Shown piece by piece: positions 1 through 10,218 of a stretch of 64,000 nt of DNA. Numbering within the stretch: the stretch's first letter is position 1; each line of letters opens with the position of its first letter. A program made the translations under genes and the position numbers. Origin of the DNA: Janibacter massiliensis (GTDB taxonomy: Bacteria; Actinomycetota; Actinomycetes; Actinomycetales; Dermatophilaceae); NCBI RefSeq assembly GCF_900289115.1, contig NZ_LT985196.1, positions 182,681 to 246,680 on the forward strand. Reading direction: 5' to 3'. The notes below the pieces were generated by a model. It was given only the letters and a program-made list of their open reading frames with translations. It made no database searches and was not told the DNA's origin.

Positions 1-339
1 GGTGACGTCGTCGTCGACGAAGGCGCGGACGACCTGGCAGATCGCGTCGGCCTCGCGGATGTTCGCGAGGAACTTGTTGCCCAGGCCCTCACCCTCGCTC
101 GCGCCGCGGACGATGCCGGCGATGTCGACGAAGCTCACCGTCGCCGGGAGGACCTTCTCGCTGCCGAAGATCTCCGCGAGGCGCTGCAGCCGCGGGTCCG
201 GCAGCGGGACGACGCCGACGTTGGGCTCGATCGTCGCGAACGGGTAGTTCGCGGCGAGGACGTCGTTCTTGGTCAAGGCGTTGAACATCGTCGACTTGCC
301 GACGTTGGGGAGCCCGACGATTCCGATGGTGAGTGCCAC
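1..339 (-). CDS. ychF: Redox-regulated ATPase YchF (N-terminal part, cut by window edge)
   Basis: This is an Obg-family P-loop NTPase of the YchF/OLA1 type, a ribosome-associated ATPase. The first 113 residues are present out of about 360 in the family. The P-loop GLPNVGKST is at residues 9-17 and the VDIAG switch motif at 71-75, followed by the family hallmark [12 protein letters not shown]. The GTG start encodes the standard [16 protein letters not shown] opening. A TAGACT box lies 9 bases upstream of the start. The reading frame is open to base 1, so the gene continues beyond the window. Confidence 0.96.
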   Translation of the reverse strand, partial: MALTIGIVGLPNVGKSTMFNALTKNDVLAANYPFATIEPNVGVVPLPDPRLQRLAEIFGSEKVLPATVSFVDIAGIVRGASEGEGLGNKFLANIREADAICQVVRAFVDDDVT

Positions 340-387
340 GGGGACGAGAGTCTAGTGCGCTGCCGGTCCACCGCGGCCCGCGCGACG

Positions 388-924
388 TCAGGCCCGCGGG
401 AGGCCGTCCTCGAGGTAGACCGTGCCCGGGCCGGCGGCCAGGACCGAACCGAGCATCCGGGCGACGTACGGCGCCACGTGCTCGCCCAGCTCCTCCGGCG
501 GGCACCAGTGGACGGCCTTGATCTCCTTGGCCAGCAGCGTCATCCCCGCGACGACGTCGGCCGGGCGTTCCCCGAGGTCGAACAGGCACAGCACCGCGTC
601 GTCCCAGCCGCGGTACGGCGGCAGCCAGTTCACGGCCCGCAGCTGGCCCACCGGCCACTCGACGCCGAGCTCCTCGGAGATCTCCCGCCGCACGCACGTC
701 GCAGGCGACTCCTTCGGGTCGACGACGCCGCCCGGCAGGTCCCACTCCTTCTTGTACGCCAGCTCGCACAGGAGGATCTCGCCGCGCTCGTTGCGCACGA
801 GGCCCTGGGCAATGTTCCGCTTCTTCGGCAGCCGCGAGTTGAGGATGCCGATGAACCGTCGCCGCCCGTCCTCGGTCGCGAGGTCGGGGCGCCGGGCGCC
901 GGGGGGTGCTGCGTCATCGGCCAT
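388..924 (-). CDS. NUDIX hydrolase
   Basis: A 178-residue NUDIX-fold protein that should hydrolyse a nucleoside diphosphate linked to another group; the substrate cannot be read from sequence. The complete NUDIX box G-x5-E-x7-REUxEExGU spans residues 66-88 (G66, E72, R80, E81, E84, E85, G87). The N-terminal 20 residues are polar and probably disordered. A TAGCGT -10-like box at 931-936 ends six bases before the ATG, so the mRNA is probably leaderless. The gene is divergent from the DUF389 gene. Confidence 0.9.
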   Translation of the reverse strand: MADDAAPPGARRPDLATEDGRRRFIGILNSRLPKKRNIAQGLVRNERGEILLCELAYKKEWDLPGGVVDPKESPATCVRREISEELGVEWPVGQLRAVNWLPPYRGWDDAVLCLFDLGERPADVVAGMTLLAKEIKAVHWCPPEELGEHVAPYVARMLGSVLAAGPGTVYLEDGLPRA

Positions 925-988
925 GCGTCGACGCTACCCGCGGGCCCGGACATCGGCGAACGCACCGGCGCCGCCCTAGGCTTCGCGC

Positions 989-1939
989 GTGATCGTGCAC
1001 CTGCGGCTGTCGACCCCCGCCGACATGACGGACCCGGTCGTGGGCCTGCTCGTCGAGGACCCGCGCGTCACCGACGTCACCCTCGTCCGCGGCGCCGGGA
1101 TCGAGCCACCCCGAGACGTCGTCGAGGCCGACGTCGCCCGTGAGGCGGCCTCGGACGTCCTCGGGACCCTCACCCGCATGGGGCTGGGGACCCGGGGCGG
1201 CATCTCGATGACTGAGACGACCGTGGCACCGTGCGAGTCCGCCCGGGAGCTCGAGCGGCAGGCGGTCGGCTCGCCGGACGACGCGGTCATCTGGGACGTC
1301 GTCCTCTCCCACGCCGAGTCGGCCACCCGCCACACCGTGTCCTTCCACGCCTTCCTCACCCTCGCGACCGCCCTCGCCGCGATCGCCGTCATCACCGACT
1401 CCCCCGTCCTCGTCGTCGGCGCGATGGTCGTCGGGCCGGAGTTCTCCACGATCGCCGCGATCTGCTGCGGCCTCGCGTTCGGGCGCTGGCTGCTCGCGTG
1501 GCGGGCCCTGGTGATGCTCGTGATCGGATTCGCGGGCGCGATCGCCGTCGTCACCCTCGTCTCGTTCGTCTCGCACGAGCTGGGGATGTTCACGCGGGAG
1601 CAGGTGACCGCCCCGCGTCCGCTCACCGGCTTCATCTGGCACCCGGACCGGTGGTCGTTCGTCGTCGCGCTGCTCGCCGGGGCGGCCGGCGCGCTCGCCG
1701 CGACCATCGGCCGGGCCGAGGCGATGGTCGGAGTGTTCATCTCCGTGACGACCGTCCCGGCGGCTGGGAACCTCGCGCTCGCCCTGGGCGCCCGGGCGCC
1801 GGAGGAGATCACCGGCTCGGTGCTGCAGCTGATCGTCAACGTCACGGGCATGGTGCTCGCCGGGACGGCCGTCATCCTCGCCCAGCGACTCGTCTGGTCC
1901 CGGCTCGGACGGATGGGGCGCAGCACCGCTGGCCATTGA
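989..1939 (+). CDS. DUF389 family membrane protein
   Basis: A 316-residue protein with a soluble N-terminal domain of about 105 residues and then a five- to six-helix membrane region. The helix motif GAMVVGPEF (around residues 147-155) corresponds to the conserved GAMLISP-type motif of DUF389 proteins, whose function is not established. The GTG start is preceded by TAGGCT at 977-982 with exactly six bases between, suggesting a leaderless transcript. It runs in the same direction as rmuC, with a 38-base gap. Confidence 0.85.
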   Translation: MIVHLRLSTPADMTDPVVGLLVEDPRVTDVTLVRGAGIEPPRDVVEADVAREAASDVLGTLTRMGLGTRGGISMTETTVAPCESARELERQAVGSPDDAVIWDVVLSHAESATRHTVSFHAFLTLATALAAIAVITDSPVLVVGAMVVGPEFSTIAAICCGLAFGRWLLAWRALVMLVIGFAGAIAVVTLVSFVSHELGMFTREQVTAPRPLTGFIWHPDRWSFVVALLAGAAGALAATIGRAEAMVGVFISVTTVPAAGNLALALGARAPEEITGSVLQLIVNVTGMVLAGTAVILAQRLVWSRLGRMGRSTAGH

Positions 1940-1977
1940 CCCGCGGCGTTGTCGGACGTCGGCGGGACGCTGTGCGC

Positions 1978-3210
1978 ATGACTCCGACGTGGACGCTGAC
2001 GCTGGCCATCGCCCTGGTCTCCGCCCTGCTCGCCGGGGTGGTCTCCGCCCTGCTCGCCCGGGCGTCGGCGACCGCCTCGACGCGGGTGCGTCTGGCGGCC
2101 GCCGAGACCGAGCGGGACGTCCTGCGCGATCGGGTCGTCGACCTCGAGGCCAGCGTCGCGGACTCCGCGGAGACGTCAGCAGCGCTGGCGCCGGTGCGCG
2201 AGGCACTGACCCGCGTCGAACGGCACGTCGACCGGATCGACCGCGAGCGCGTCGACCAGTTCGCGGCGGTCCGGGAGGCGCTGGTCCGGGTCGGCGAGTC
2301 CTCCGACGCCGTCGGCCGGGAGGCCGCCTCGATCGCCGGGTCGTTGCGCGCGTCGTCGGTACGCGGTTCCTGGGGCGAGGTGCAGCTGCGCCGGGTGCTC
2401 GAGGCCTCGGGGATGCTCCACCGCTGCGACTTCGACACCCAGGTGTCCCTCCCCCACCCTGCGGGCGGGGTGGTCCGGCCCGACGCGATCGTCGCGCTGC
2501 CCGGAGGGCGACGCTGCGCGCTCGACGCCAAGGCCCCGATGGAACGCTTCCTCGCCGCCCAGGCGGCCGACCTGCCCGATGCCGAGCGTGCGCAGCACCT
2601 GAGGGCCCACGCGGACGCGCTCGCGGGGCACGTCAAGGCGCTGGCGGGCAAGGCGTACTGGCGGGCCATCGAGCCTGCGCCGGAGTTCGTCATCGCCTTC
2701 GTCCCGTCCGAGCCGGTGCTGGCCGTCGCGCTCGACCACCGGCCGGGGCTGGTGGAGGAAGCCCTCGACGCGCGGGTGGTCCTCGCGTCGCCGGCGACGT
2801 TGCACGCCGTGCTGCGGGCGCTGGCGTTCGCCTGGCAGCAGGACGCCCTCGCCGACAACGCGCGCGAGCTCCTCGCCGTCGGTGCCGAGCTCCACTCGCG
2901 GATCGGGACGCTCGCCGAGCACACCGGACGTCTGGGCCGGTCGCTGAGGTCGAGCGTGGAGGCCTACAACAAGTTCGTCGGCACCTTGGAGTCCCGGGTG
3001 CTCATCACCGCTCGGTCGATGCGCGATCTCGGCACCGGCGGTGACGAGATCGGTTCGCCCCCCGCCGTCGAGGCCACACCCCGGGTCCTCACCGCGCCCG
3101 AGCTCATCGCCCCCGAGATGTCCGACCCGCGGGGTGTGGCCGCGGAGCCGTCCGCCCAGGAGCAGGATGCGCTCCGACCTCGGCTCGAGGTCAGTGGAGC
3201 GGGTCGGTGA
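1978..3210 (+). CDS. rmuC: DNA recombination protein RmuC
   Basis: A 410-residue RmuC-family protein; in E. coli RmuC limits inversions at short repeats and carries a restriction-endonuclease-like fold. An N-terminal membrane helix (about residues 5-28) is followed by a coiled-coil stretch rich in E/R/A (about 35-125) and the RmuC core, including [17 protein letters not shown], the DAKAPMERF segment and FVPSEPVL. The ATG at 1978 is chosen because it places the membrane helix at the N-terminus. Its last 20 bases overlap convergently with ispH. Confidence 0.92.
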   Translation: MTPTWTLTLAIALVSALLAGVVSALLARASATASTRVRLAAAETERDVLRDRVVDLEASVADSAETSAALAPVREALTRVERHVDRIDRERVDQFAAVREALVRVGESSDAVGREAASIAGSLRASSVRGSWGEVQLRRVLEASGMLHRCDFDTQVSLPHPAGGVVRPDAIVALPGGRRCALDAKAPMERFLAAQAADLPDAERAQHLRAHADALAGHVKALAGKAYWRAIEPAPEFVIAFVPSEPVLAVALDHRPGLVEEALDARVVLASPATLHAVLRALAFAWQQDALADNARELLAVGAELHSRIGTLAEHTGRLGRSLRSSVEAYNKFVGTLESRVLITARSMRDLGTGGDEIGSPPAVEATPRVLTAPELIAPEMSDPRGVAAEPSAQEQDALRPRLEVSGAGR

Positions 3211-4252
3211 CGCCGTCGGTGGCCGCGGCCGCGTCGTGGGTCATCTTGTCCGACATCCCCGCGGCCTTGAGGTCGCGCCGGATCTCGTTCGGCAGCGCGA
3301 ACGTCAGGGACTCCTCCGCGGCGATGACCGGCTCCGGGTCCCCGAACCCGCGCTCGGTGAGGAAGGCGAGAACGTCGCGGACGAGGATCTCCGGCACCGA
3401 GGCGCCGGAGGTGACGCCGACGGTCGACACGCCCTCGAGCCACGCCTCGTCGATCTCCTCGGCGTAGTCGACGAGATGACCTGCCCGCGCGCCGTGCTCG
3501 AGCGCGACCTCGACGAGCCGGACCGAGTTCGAGGAGTTCCGCGACCCGACGACGAGCATGAGATCGCAGTCCGCTGCCATCTGCTTCACCGCGAGCTGAC
3601 GGTTCTGCGTCGCGTAGCAGATGTCGTCGCTCGGCGGGTCCTGCAGGTTCGGGAAGCGCTCACGCAGCCGCCGGACGGTCTCCATCGTCTCGTCCACCGA
3701 CAGGGTGGTCTGGGAGAGCCACACGACCTTGTCCGGGTTCCGGACGACGACGTTGTCGACGTCGTCCGGCCCGTCGACGAGCGTGATGTGATCGGGTGCC
3801 TCGCCCGAGGTGCCGATCACCTCCTCGTGGCCGTCATGGCCGATGAGGAGGATGTCGTGGTCGCTCTCGGCGAACCGCACGGCCTCCCGGTGGACCTTCG
3901 TCACGAGCGGGCAGGTCGCGTCGATCGTCCGCAGGGACAGCGCCCGGGCCTCCTCGTGGACGACCGGGGCGACGCCGTGGGCGGAGAAGACGACCGTCGC
4001 GCCCTCGGGCACCTCGTCGGTCTCCTCGACGAAGATCGCGCCGCGCTGCTGCAGCGTCGAGACGACGTGCTTGTTGTGGACGATCTCCTTGCGGACGTAC
4101 ACCGGCGGGCCGTACAGCTCGAGGGCCTTCTCGACGGTGACGACCGCCCGGTCGACCCCGGCGCAGTACCCCCGTGGCGCAGCGAGGAGCACCCGCTTCG
4201 CGGTCTCGGCGGCACTCTCGGGCGCGGTCGGTACGGTCGCGGCGTCGGTCAT
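3191..4252 (-). CDS. ispH: 4-hydroxy-3-methylbut-2-enyl diphosphate reductase
   Basis: IspH catalyses the last step of the MEP isoprenoid pathway, reducing HMBPP to IPP and DMAPP with a [4Fe-4S] cluster. The protein is 353 residues. The three cluster cysteines are visible at C30 (PRGYCAGV), C114 (DATCPLV) and C212 ([10 protein letters not shown]), and the SAHGV and SSNS substrate motifs are intact. The frame stays open upstream, but the ATG at 4252 gives the family N-terminus; TACGAT ends six bases before it, pointing to a leaderless mRNA. The 3' end overlaps rmuC by 20 bases on the other strand. Confidence 0.96.
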   Translation of the reverse strand: MTDAATVPTAPESAAETAKRVLLAAPRGYCAGVDRAVVTVEKALELYGPPVYVRKEIVHNKHVVSTLQQRGAIFVEETDEVPEGATVVFSAHGVAPVVHEEARALSLRTIDATCPLVTKVHREAVRFAESDHDILLIGHDGHEEVIGTSGEAPDHITLVDGPDDVDNVVVRNPDKVVWLSQTTLSVDETMETVRRLRERFPNLQDPPSDDICYATQNRQLAVKQMAADCDLMLVVGSRNSSNSVRLVEVALEHGARAGHLVDYAEEIDEAWLEGVSTVGVTSGASVPEILVRDVLAFLTERGFGDPEPVIAAEESLTFALPNEIRRDLKAAGMSDKMTHDAAAATDGVTDPLH

Positions 4253-4307
4253 GCCCCCATCGTAGGGATGGTTCCGCAACGCCCCCTGAACCCGCCACCC
4301 TCCCCCG

Positions 4308-4325
4308 CAATTGCGCGCGCAATTG
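4308..4325. repeat. Perfect 18-bp palindrome CAATTGCGCGCGCAATTG
   Basis: A perfect self-complementary 18-mer in the divergent ispH-pabB gap. It is followed by two direct copies of CACGCGC (4331-4337 and 4345-4351). AT-containing sequence is rare here, so the two CAATTG arms stand out. It could be a dimeric regulator site; no regulator is evident next to it. Confidence 0.6.
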
Positions 4326-4404
4326 ACATCCACGCGCGATATCTCACGCGCAGATGCCCCGTTTCGCGCGCGCACGTGGTGCGCCGCCGGGTGACCATGG
4401 ACCG

Positions 4405-5916
4405 ATGATCCCCGGTGACGAGTACCCGCGAGCGAGCCGCGCGCGGCACCCGGGACCGCACCGGCGCGTCGAGTGGCGGCGCATCGAGGGCGCCCCCGAC
4501 CCCGAACGGCTCCACGCCGCGCTCGCGCTCGACCCGCGGGCCTCGTTCTGGCTCGACAGCTCCGACGCCGGCGCCGCCGTACCCCCGGACGGGCGGATCT
4601 CGATCATGGGTGATGCCTCCGGTCCGCTCGCCGAGGTCCTCCGCTACGACGTCGCCGCTGCGCGGTGGGACGTGCGCACGGCCGCGGGCCGCCACACCGT
4701 CCGCGCCGCCTTCCACGACCACCTCCGCTCACTGCTGGCCAGCTGCCCCGTCGCCGTCCCGGAGGACCTCCCCATCGACTTCGCCCTCGGCTGGGTCGGC
4801 GCGCTCGGGTACCAGCTCAAGGACGAGCGGATGCACCCGCCGCCCCACCGCTCGACGCATCCCGACGCGGCGCTGATCCTCGCCGACCGCGCCGTCGTCC
4901 TCGACCACGCCAGCGCGACCGTCCTGCTCCTGGCGCTCGTCGACGACGCCCTGCCCCACACCGCGTCCGCCGCCGCCGAGTGGTTCGCCCGCACGTCGGC
5001 GACGATCAAGGCCACGCCCGCAGCCACCGCCGAGCCCCTAGAACCCCCGCCACCGTGCCTCGACCGCACCCCCGCAGCAACCCCGCCCCGGTTCCGCCTC
5101 GACCAGGACGAGGCCTCCTACATCGCGAGCATCGAGCGCTGCCTGGAACACATCCGCGCGGGCGACTCCTACGAGATCTGCCTGACGAACATGGCGACCG
5201 GTGCCCCGTTGGCCGACCCGGCAGCCGCCTACCGCGCCCTTCGCCGCACGAGCCCCGTCCCGTACGGCGCGCTCCTGCGATTCGACGACCTCGCGATCCT
5301 CTCCGCCTCGCCCGAACGCTTCCTCCGCGTCACCGGCGACGGCACGGTGCAGACCCGGCCGATCAAGGGCACCCGCCCGCGCGGCTCGACCAAGGCCGAG
5401 GACGCGCGCCTCCGGCAGGACCTGGCCACGCATCCGAAGGACCTCGCCGAGAACCTCATGATCGTCGATCTGCTGCGCAACGACCTCAGCCGCGTGTGCG
5501 TCCCCGGCACCGTCCGCACGGACGACCTCTTCCGCGTCGAGACCTTCTCCCACGTCCACCAGCTCGTGAGCACGGTCTCCGGCACGCTCCGCGCCGGCCG
5601 AAACGCCGTCGACGCGCTCGAGGCCGCGTTCCCCGGCGGTTCGATGACCGGCGCGCCGAAGATCCGGACGACGGAGATCTCGGACTCCCTCGAGCATCGC
5701 GCGCGCGGCTTCTACTCCGGCGCGATCGGGTGGATCTCCTTCACCGGCACGGCCGACCTCGCCATCACGATCCGCACGCTCGTCAGCGACGCGAGCGCCA
5801 CCACCTTCGGTGTCGGGGGCGCGATCGTCGCCGACTCCGACCCCGGGGCCGAGGTGGAGGAGACGCGGGTCAAGGCGCGCGCCCTGCTCGCGGCCCTCGG
5901 TGCCGAGCTCGTCTGA
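4405..5916 (+). CDS. pabB: Aminodeoxychorismate synthase component I (PabB-like chorismate-binding enzyme)
   Basis: A 503-residue chorismate-utilising enzyme that should convert chorismate and ammonia to 4-amino-4-deoxychorismate for folate synthesis. The catalytic domain carries PIKGTRPRG, with K321 at the position that distinguishes PabB from TrpE (alanine in PIAGT), followed by [22 protein letters not shown] and [10 protein letters not shown]. The C-terminal block ends [13 protein letters not shown]. No PabA or PabC gene is adjacent. An in-frame ATG also exists at 4354; 4405 is preferred because the extra residues look like non-coding palindromic DNA. Confidence 0.88.
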   Translation: MIPGDEYPRASRARHPGPHRRVEWRRIEGAPDPERLHAALALDPRASFWLDSSDAGAAVPPDGRISIMGDASGPLAEVLRYDVAAARWDVRTAAGRHTVRAAFHDHLRSLLASCPVAVPEDLPIDFALGWVGALGYQLKDERMHPPPHRSTHPDAALILADRAVVLDHASATVLLLALVDDALPHTASAAAEWFARTSATIKATPAATAEPLEPPPPCLDRTPAATPPRFRLDQDEASYIASIERCLEHIRAGDSYEICLTNMATGAPLADPAAAYRALRRTSPVPYGALLRFDDLAILSASPERFLRVTGDGTVQTRPIKGTRPRGSTKAEDARLRQDLATHPKDLAENLMIVDLLRNDLSRVCVPGTVRTDDLFRVETFSHVHQLVSTVSGTLRAGRNAVDALEAAFPGGSMTGAPKIRTTEISDSLEHRARGFYSGAIGWISFTGTADLAITIRTLVSDASATTFGVGGAIVADSDPGAEVEETRVKARALLAALGAELV

Positions 5917-5986
5917 ACCGACCGGGGACGAGCGCCTCGTCCTCGGAGCAGGGGCCGCTGTCGGTGAGCACGCCTAGGGTGACCGC

Positions 5987-7246
5987 GTGGACGCGATGCA
6001 ACCGAGCCCGGGGACCGCCCTGCCCGCGCGCGCCGCGGACACCAGCCCCGAGCGCCCGTGGCCGGTCCGGTACCTCTCGCTCAAGGTCGGCGAGTACATC
6101 GACCGCATGCCGGTGACCTGGGTCGAGGGCCAGGTCGTCCAGCTCAACCGCCGCCCCGGCGCCCGCACCGCCTACCTCACCCTGCGCGACACCGACGCCG
6201 ACATGTCGCTCTCGTGCAGCGTCCGCGTCCTCGCCCTCGACGCGATGCCCGCGCCGCTGACCCAGGGGTCGCGGGTCGTCATCCAGACGAAGGCCGAGTA
6301 CTGGGCCGGCCGCGGCTCCCTCACCTTCGACGTCCGCCAGATCCGCCCCGTCGGGGTCGGGGAGCTGCTCGCACGGATCGAGTACCTCAAGCAGAACCTC
6401 GCAGCCGAGGGACTCTTCGACGCACGCCGCAAGCGTCCGCTGCCCTTCCTGCCGCGCCGCATCGGCATGATCTGCGGGCGCGCGAGCGCGGCCGAGCGGG
6501 ACGTCGTCGAGAACGTCCGCCGCCGGTGGCCGTCGGCCCGGTTCGAGGTGCGACAGGTCGCGGTCCAAGGGGTCGGGGCGGTCGAGGAGGTCGCGGGCGC
6601 GTTGCGGGAGCTCGATGCCCACCCCGAGGTCGACGTCGTCGTCATCACCCGCGGCGGCGGCAGCGTCGAGGACCTGCTCCCCTTCAGCAACGAAGCCCTC
6701 GTGCGCGCCGTCTCCGCCGCCCGCACCCCCGTCGTCTCGGCGATCGGCCACGAGGTCGACACCCCGCTGCTCGACCTCGTCGCCGACCTGAGGGCATCCA
6801 CACCGACCGACGCCGCTCGAGCGGTCGTCCCCGACGCCGTCGAGCAGACGCGCACCATCGCCGACCTCCGAGCCCGAGCCCGCGCCGCCCAGGAGCGCCG
6901 GATCGACGCCGGACGCCGCGCCGTCGCCGCGCTCGTCGAACGCCCCGTCATGGCGGACCGGGTGGCGGTCTTCGACCGGCACCGGGAACGCCTCGAGCAC
7001 CTCACGGCGCGGCTGCGGCACCTGCGGGCCGTACGGCTCGACCGCGAGCGCGACCGCACCGTGCACCTCCTGGCCCAGGTGCGTCTGCTCGCCCCCCGCT
7101 CGACCCTCGACCGCGGGTACGCAATCGTCCAGCACCCGGACGGCACCATCGTCCGCAGCCGCGAGCAGGTCTCCCCCGGCGAGCTGCTCCGCGTGCGGGT
7201 CGGCGACGGCGACTTCACGGTCCGCGTCGTCGGTGCCGACGGCTAG
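5987..7246 (+). CDS. xseA: Exodeoxyribonuclease VII large subunit
   Basis: The 419-residue catalytic subunit of ExoVII, which degrades single-stranded DNA to oligonucleotides. An N-terminal OB-fold (about residues 20-115) is followed by the ExoVII large domain with IGMICGRASAAERDV, the ITRGGGSVEDL motif and SAIGHEVDTPL, then a basic helical region and a C-terminal segment. The GTG start at 5987 lies six bases after TAGGGT (5975-5980), indicating a leaderless transcript; an internal ATG at 5996 is an alternative. Directly followed by xseB. Confidence 0.95.
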   Translation: MDAMQPSPGTALPARAADTSPERPWPVRYLSLKVGEYIDRMPVTWVEGQVVQLNRRPGARTAYLTLRDTDADMSLSCSVRVLALDAMPAPLTQGSRVVIQTKAEYWAGRGSLTFDVRQIRPVGVGELLARIEYLKQNLAAEGLFDARRKRPLPFLPRRIGMICGRASAAERDVVENVRRRWPSARFEVRQVAVQGVGAVEEVAGALRELDAHPEVDVVVITRGGGSVEDLLPFSNEALVRAVSAARTPVVSAIGHEVDTPLLDLVADLRASTPTDAARAVVPDAVEQTRTIADLRARARAAQERRIDAGRRAVAALVERPVMADRVAVFDRHRERLEHLTARLRHLRAVRLDRERDRTVHLLAQVRLLAPRSTLDRGYAIVQHPDGTIVRSREQVSPGELLRVRVGDGDFTVRVVGADG

Positions 7247-7257
7247 GGTCGGGCGCC

Positions 7258-7539
7258 ATGAGCCGGACGAGCGACCAGCCCGAGACCTCCGACGCCACCA
7301 CCCCGGACGCCGAGACCACGGACTCCGAGGCCCTCGACGCCGACGTCGCCGGTCTGGGGTACGAGGAGGCCAGGGACGAGCTCTCCGCCATCGTCGCGCG
7401 GCTCGAGTCGGGGCAGGTCGGGCTCGAGGAGTCGATGCGGCTGTGGGCCCGCGGCGAGGCCCTCGCGGCGCGGTGCACGGTCTGGCTGGACCGGGCCCAG
7501 GCATCCCTCGACGGCACCCCCGAGCCGGCCGGGGAGTGA
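7258..7539 (+). CDS. xseB: Exodeoxyribonuclease VII small subunit
   Basis: The 93-residue XseB subunit. The first 35 residues are an acidic, T/D/S-rich extension; the conserved core is GYEEARDELSAIVARLESG followed by LEESMRLWARGEALA and a short helix ending in the WLDRAQ segment. The gene begins 11 bases after the xseA stop, so the two are almost certainly co-transcribed. It is convergent with the DUF4245 gene, with only seven bases between the two stops and no obvious hairpin terminator. Confidence 0.95.
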   Translation: MSRTSDQPETSDATTPDAETTDSEALDADVAGLGYEEARDELSAIVARLESGQVGLEESMRLWARGEALAARCTVWLDRAQASLDGTPEPAGE

Positions 7540-7546
7540 CGCCGGA

Positions 7547-8128
7547 TCAGCGGTCGGGCGTCGACCCCGGCGTCGGCCGCACGTCGGTGAGCGCCTCCGC
7601 GAACCTCTCGAGCTGTTCGTAGCTCGCGGTCCCGGTGACGAGGGTGGTCACGGCCTTGGGGTCCTTGGGCCGGTCGAGCAGCGAGCGCTGGTCCTTGTCG
7701 ACCCGCTCGAGCCGCTCCCACCGGCGTCCGTCCGCACCCGTCCACACCCCGCCCGGCGGCGGGTCGATCGTCTGCGCCGAGACCCAGTTGTCCGTGGCGC
7801 CGACGACCTGCTGGACGGCGACGTGGCGGCCGTCCGGCGTCGTGTACCCGGCGTGCCACATCATCAGCCCGTCGGTGGACCGGACGTACCGGGCGCTCGT
7901 CGCGGTCCACCCGTCGCCGAGCCCGTCCGGGACGGCGACGGCACGGCCGGTCCGGTCGGCGACCCCCTGGGCCGCGACGCGGTCGTCGACGGTCTGCGGG
8001 GTCACGCTGTTCACCCGTCCGACGCCGAGGAAGGCCACCGCGAGGATCGCGCAGATGACGAGCAGGGACCGCAGCATGTTCGCCACGGACCCGTTCGCAT
8101 AGCTGCTGCGCTGCGGGGCGGTGCTCAT
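7547..8128 (-). CDS. DUF4245 domain-containing membrane-anchored protein
   Basis: A 193-residue protein with one N-terminal membrane helix (about residues 18-38, LLVICAILAVAFLGVG) and an extracytoplasmic domain containing ADGRRWER and VTGTASYEQLERFAEAL. It resembles the DUF4245 proteins often found beside glpX in actinobacteria; function unknown. The ATG at 8128 is preferred over an upstream in-frame start because GACGAT ends six bases before it. It is divergent from glpX, 132 bases away. Confidence 0.82.
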   Translation of the reverse strand: MSTAPQRSSYANGSVANMLRSLLVICAILAVAFLGVGRVNSVTPQTVDDRVAAQGVADRTGRAVAVPDGLGDGWTATSARYVRSTDGLMMWHAGYTTPDGRHVAVQQVVGATDNWVSAQTIDPPPGGVWTGADGRRWERLERVDKDQRSLLDRPKDPKAVTTLVTGTASYEQLERFAEALTDVRPTPGSTPDR

Positions 8129-8260
8129 GGCCCCATCGTCCCCGATCCGGCGCCTCCTCCGGACACCGGGTCCGAGCACCGGACAGGGCCGATGTCACAC
8201 CGGTCGGCGGCCGCCTCGTCGATAGGGTGGTGAGGAAGCCTCGCCGACGAAGGAGACGCC

Positions 8261-9292
8261 ATGAGCGACCCGACCGCCACCACCCCCGGACGGACGGGAG
8301 AGCGTCCCGACCGCAACCTCGCCCTCGAGCTCGTCCGCGTCACCGAGGCTGCCGCGCTCGCGGCCGGCCGCTGGGTGGGACGCGGCGACAAGAACGGCGC
8401 CGACGGGGTGGCCGTCGAGGCGATGCGCGAGCTCATCTCGACGGTGCACATGAGCGGGGTCGTCGTCATCGGCGAGGGCGAGAAGGACGAGGCCCCGATG
8501 CTCTTCAACGGGGAGCAGGTCGGCGACGGTCAGGGCCCCGAGTGCGACGTGGCGGTCGACCCCATCGACGGCACGACGCTCACCAGCAAGGGCATGTCGA
8601 ACGCCGTGTCCGTCCTCGCCGTCTCCGACCGCGGCGCGATGTACGACCCGAGCGCGGTCTTCTACATGGACAAGCTCGTCACCGGGCCCGAGGCGGCGGA
8701 CGTCGTCGACATCCGGCTGCCGGTCAAGGAGAACCTCCGCCGCATCGCCAAGGCGAAGAAGGAGTCGGTCGAGGACGTCACCGTCGTCCTCCTCGACCGC
8801 CCGCGCCACGAGGGCCTCGCGCAGGAGATCCGCGACGCCGGCGCGCGCATCCGGTTCATCTCCGACGGTGACGTCGCCGGCGCGATCATGGCAGCGCGCG
8901 AGACGACCGGCATCGACCTGCTCCTGGGCATCGGCGGGACGCCCGAGGGCATCATCACGGCCTGCGCGATCAAGTGCCTCGGCGGCGTCATCCAGGGCCG
9001 CCTCGCGCCGCGCGACGACGAGGAGCGGCAGAAGGCGATCGACGCCGGTCACGACCTCGACGCCGTCCTGTCGACCGACGACCTCGTCCGCAGCGAGAAC
9101 TGCTTCTTCGTCGCCACGGGCATCACCGACGGGGAGCTCCTGCGCGGCGTCCGCTACCGGGCCGGCGGTGCGACGACGCACTCGCTGGTCATGCGGAGCA
9201 AGTCGGGCACCATCCGCGTCATCGAGAGCCACCACCAGCTGCGCAAGCTCAGCTCGTACAGCGCCCTCGACTTCGGCGGCGCTGGCGCGTGA
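8261..9292 (+). CDS. glpX: Class II fructose-1,6-bisphosphatase
   Basis: A 343-residue GlpX-type phosphatase converting fructose-1,6-bisphosphate to fructose-6-phosphate in gluconeogenesis. Metal and substrate motifs are [15 protein letters not shown] and [19 protein letters not shown]; the back half has the [22 protein letters not shown] loop. A good ribosome-binding site (gaaggag) precedes the ATG, and a TAGGGT -10-like box lies at 8223-8228. The stop codon overlaps the GTG of the next gene, suggesting translational coupling with the sugar kinase. Confidence 0.97.
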   Translation: MSDPTATTPGRTGERPDRNLALELVRVTEAAALAAGRWVGRGDKNGADGVAVEAMRELISTVHMSGVVVIGEGEKDEAPMLFNGEQVGDGQGPECDVAVDPIDGTTLTSKGMSNAVSVLAVSDRGAMYDPSAVFYMDKLVTGPEAADVVDIRLPVKENLRRIAKAKKESVEDVTVVLLDRPRHEGLAQEIRDAGARIRFISDGDVAGAIMAARETTGIDLLLGIGGTPEGIITACAIKCLGGVIQGRLAPRDDEERQKAIDAGHDLDAVLSTDDLVRSENCFFVATGITDGELLRGVRYRAGGATTHSLVMRSKSGTIRVIESHHQLRKLSSYSALDFGGAGA

Positions 9293-10218
9293 GCACCGAC
9301 CGGCCGGGCGTGCTCGTCGTCGGCGAGGCGCTCGTCGACGTCGTCACCCCGGCCGCGTCGCCGACGACGGAGCACGTCGGCGGATCGCCGGCGAACGTCG
9401 CGCTCGGCCTCGCGCGACTGGGCCACCCCACCGGGCTCGTCGCGTGCCTCGGGAACGACGCGCGGGGCGCGGCCGTGCGTGAGCACCTGGCTCGTGGCGG
9501 CGTCGAGCTCGACGCGCGGCCGATCGCCACGACGGGCACGGCGAGCGCGCGCCTCGACGTGCACGGTGCTGCCGAGTACGCCTTCGACCTCGCGTGGGCA
9601 CCCGGACCGATCGCGCTCCCGCCCGGGACCGGTCACGTCCACACCGGGTCCCTGGCCGCCGCGCTCGACCCGGGCGCGGCTGACGTGCTGCGCCTGCTCG
9701 ACGAGGTCCTAGCCACCGGGACCGTCTCGTTCGACCCGAACGTCCGTCCGTCGATCACGCCGGACCGCACGGTCGTGGCCGAGCGGGTGGCGGAGGTCGC
9801 TCGCCGCGCCGACGTCGTCAAGGCGTCGGCGGAGGATCTCGCGTGGCTCCACCCCGACCGACCGGAGGACGCGGTCGTCGCCGAGCTGCTCGACACCGGC
9901 CCCTGGCTCGTCGTCGTCACCGACGCCGGTGCCGGGGTGCGCTGGTGGACGGCCGCGGCGCCGGACTCCCCCGGCACGCGAGCCGCCCGGGACGTCGACG
10001 TCCTCGACACCGTCGGCGCGGGCGACTCGTTCATGGCGGGGCTCGTCTCCGGCCTCCTCGACGCCGGGCTCCTCGGCGCGCCCCGCGGGTCGGCGCACCG
10101 CGGCATCGGCGCCGACGACACCCGCATCGTCACGGCGATCGAACGTGGCCTGGCGACGTCGGCCGTCACCGTCTCGCGTGCCGGGGCCTACGCCCCCGTC
10201 CGCACCGAGCTCTCCTGA
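9289..10218 (+). CDS. PfkB-family carbohydrate kinase
   Basis: A 309-residue ribokinase/fructokinase-superfamily enzyme. Visible signatures are the N-terminal GEALVDVV, the [16 protein letters not shown] substrate/lid motif and the C-terminal [18 protein letters not shown] motif containing the catalytic Asp. The sugar cannot be assigned from sequence; fructose is the usual guess for this subgroup. The GTG start overlaps the glpX stop (GTGA), so the pair is translated from one mRNA and may link sugar phosphorylation with bisphosphatase activity. The 3' end overlaps the SDR gene by 31 bases on the opposite strand. Confidence 0.9.
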   Translation: MSTDRPGVLVVGEALVDVVTPAASPTTEHVGGSPANVALGLARLGHPTGLVACLGNDARGAAVREHLARGGVELDARPIATTGTASARLDVHGAAEYAFDLAWAPGPIALPPGTGHVHTGSLAAALDPGAADVLRLLDEVLATGTVSFDPNVRPSITPDRTVVAERVAEVARRADVVKASAEDLAWLHPDRPEDAVVAELLDTGPWLVVVTDAGAGVRWWTAAAPDSPGTRAARDVDVLDTVGAGDSFMAGLVSGLLDAGLLGAPRGSAHRGIGADDTRIVTAIERGLATSAVTVSRAGAYAPVRTELS

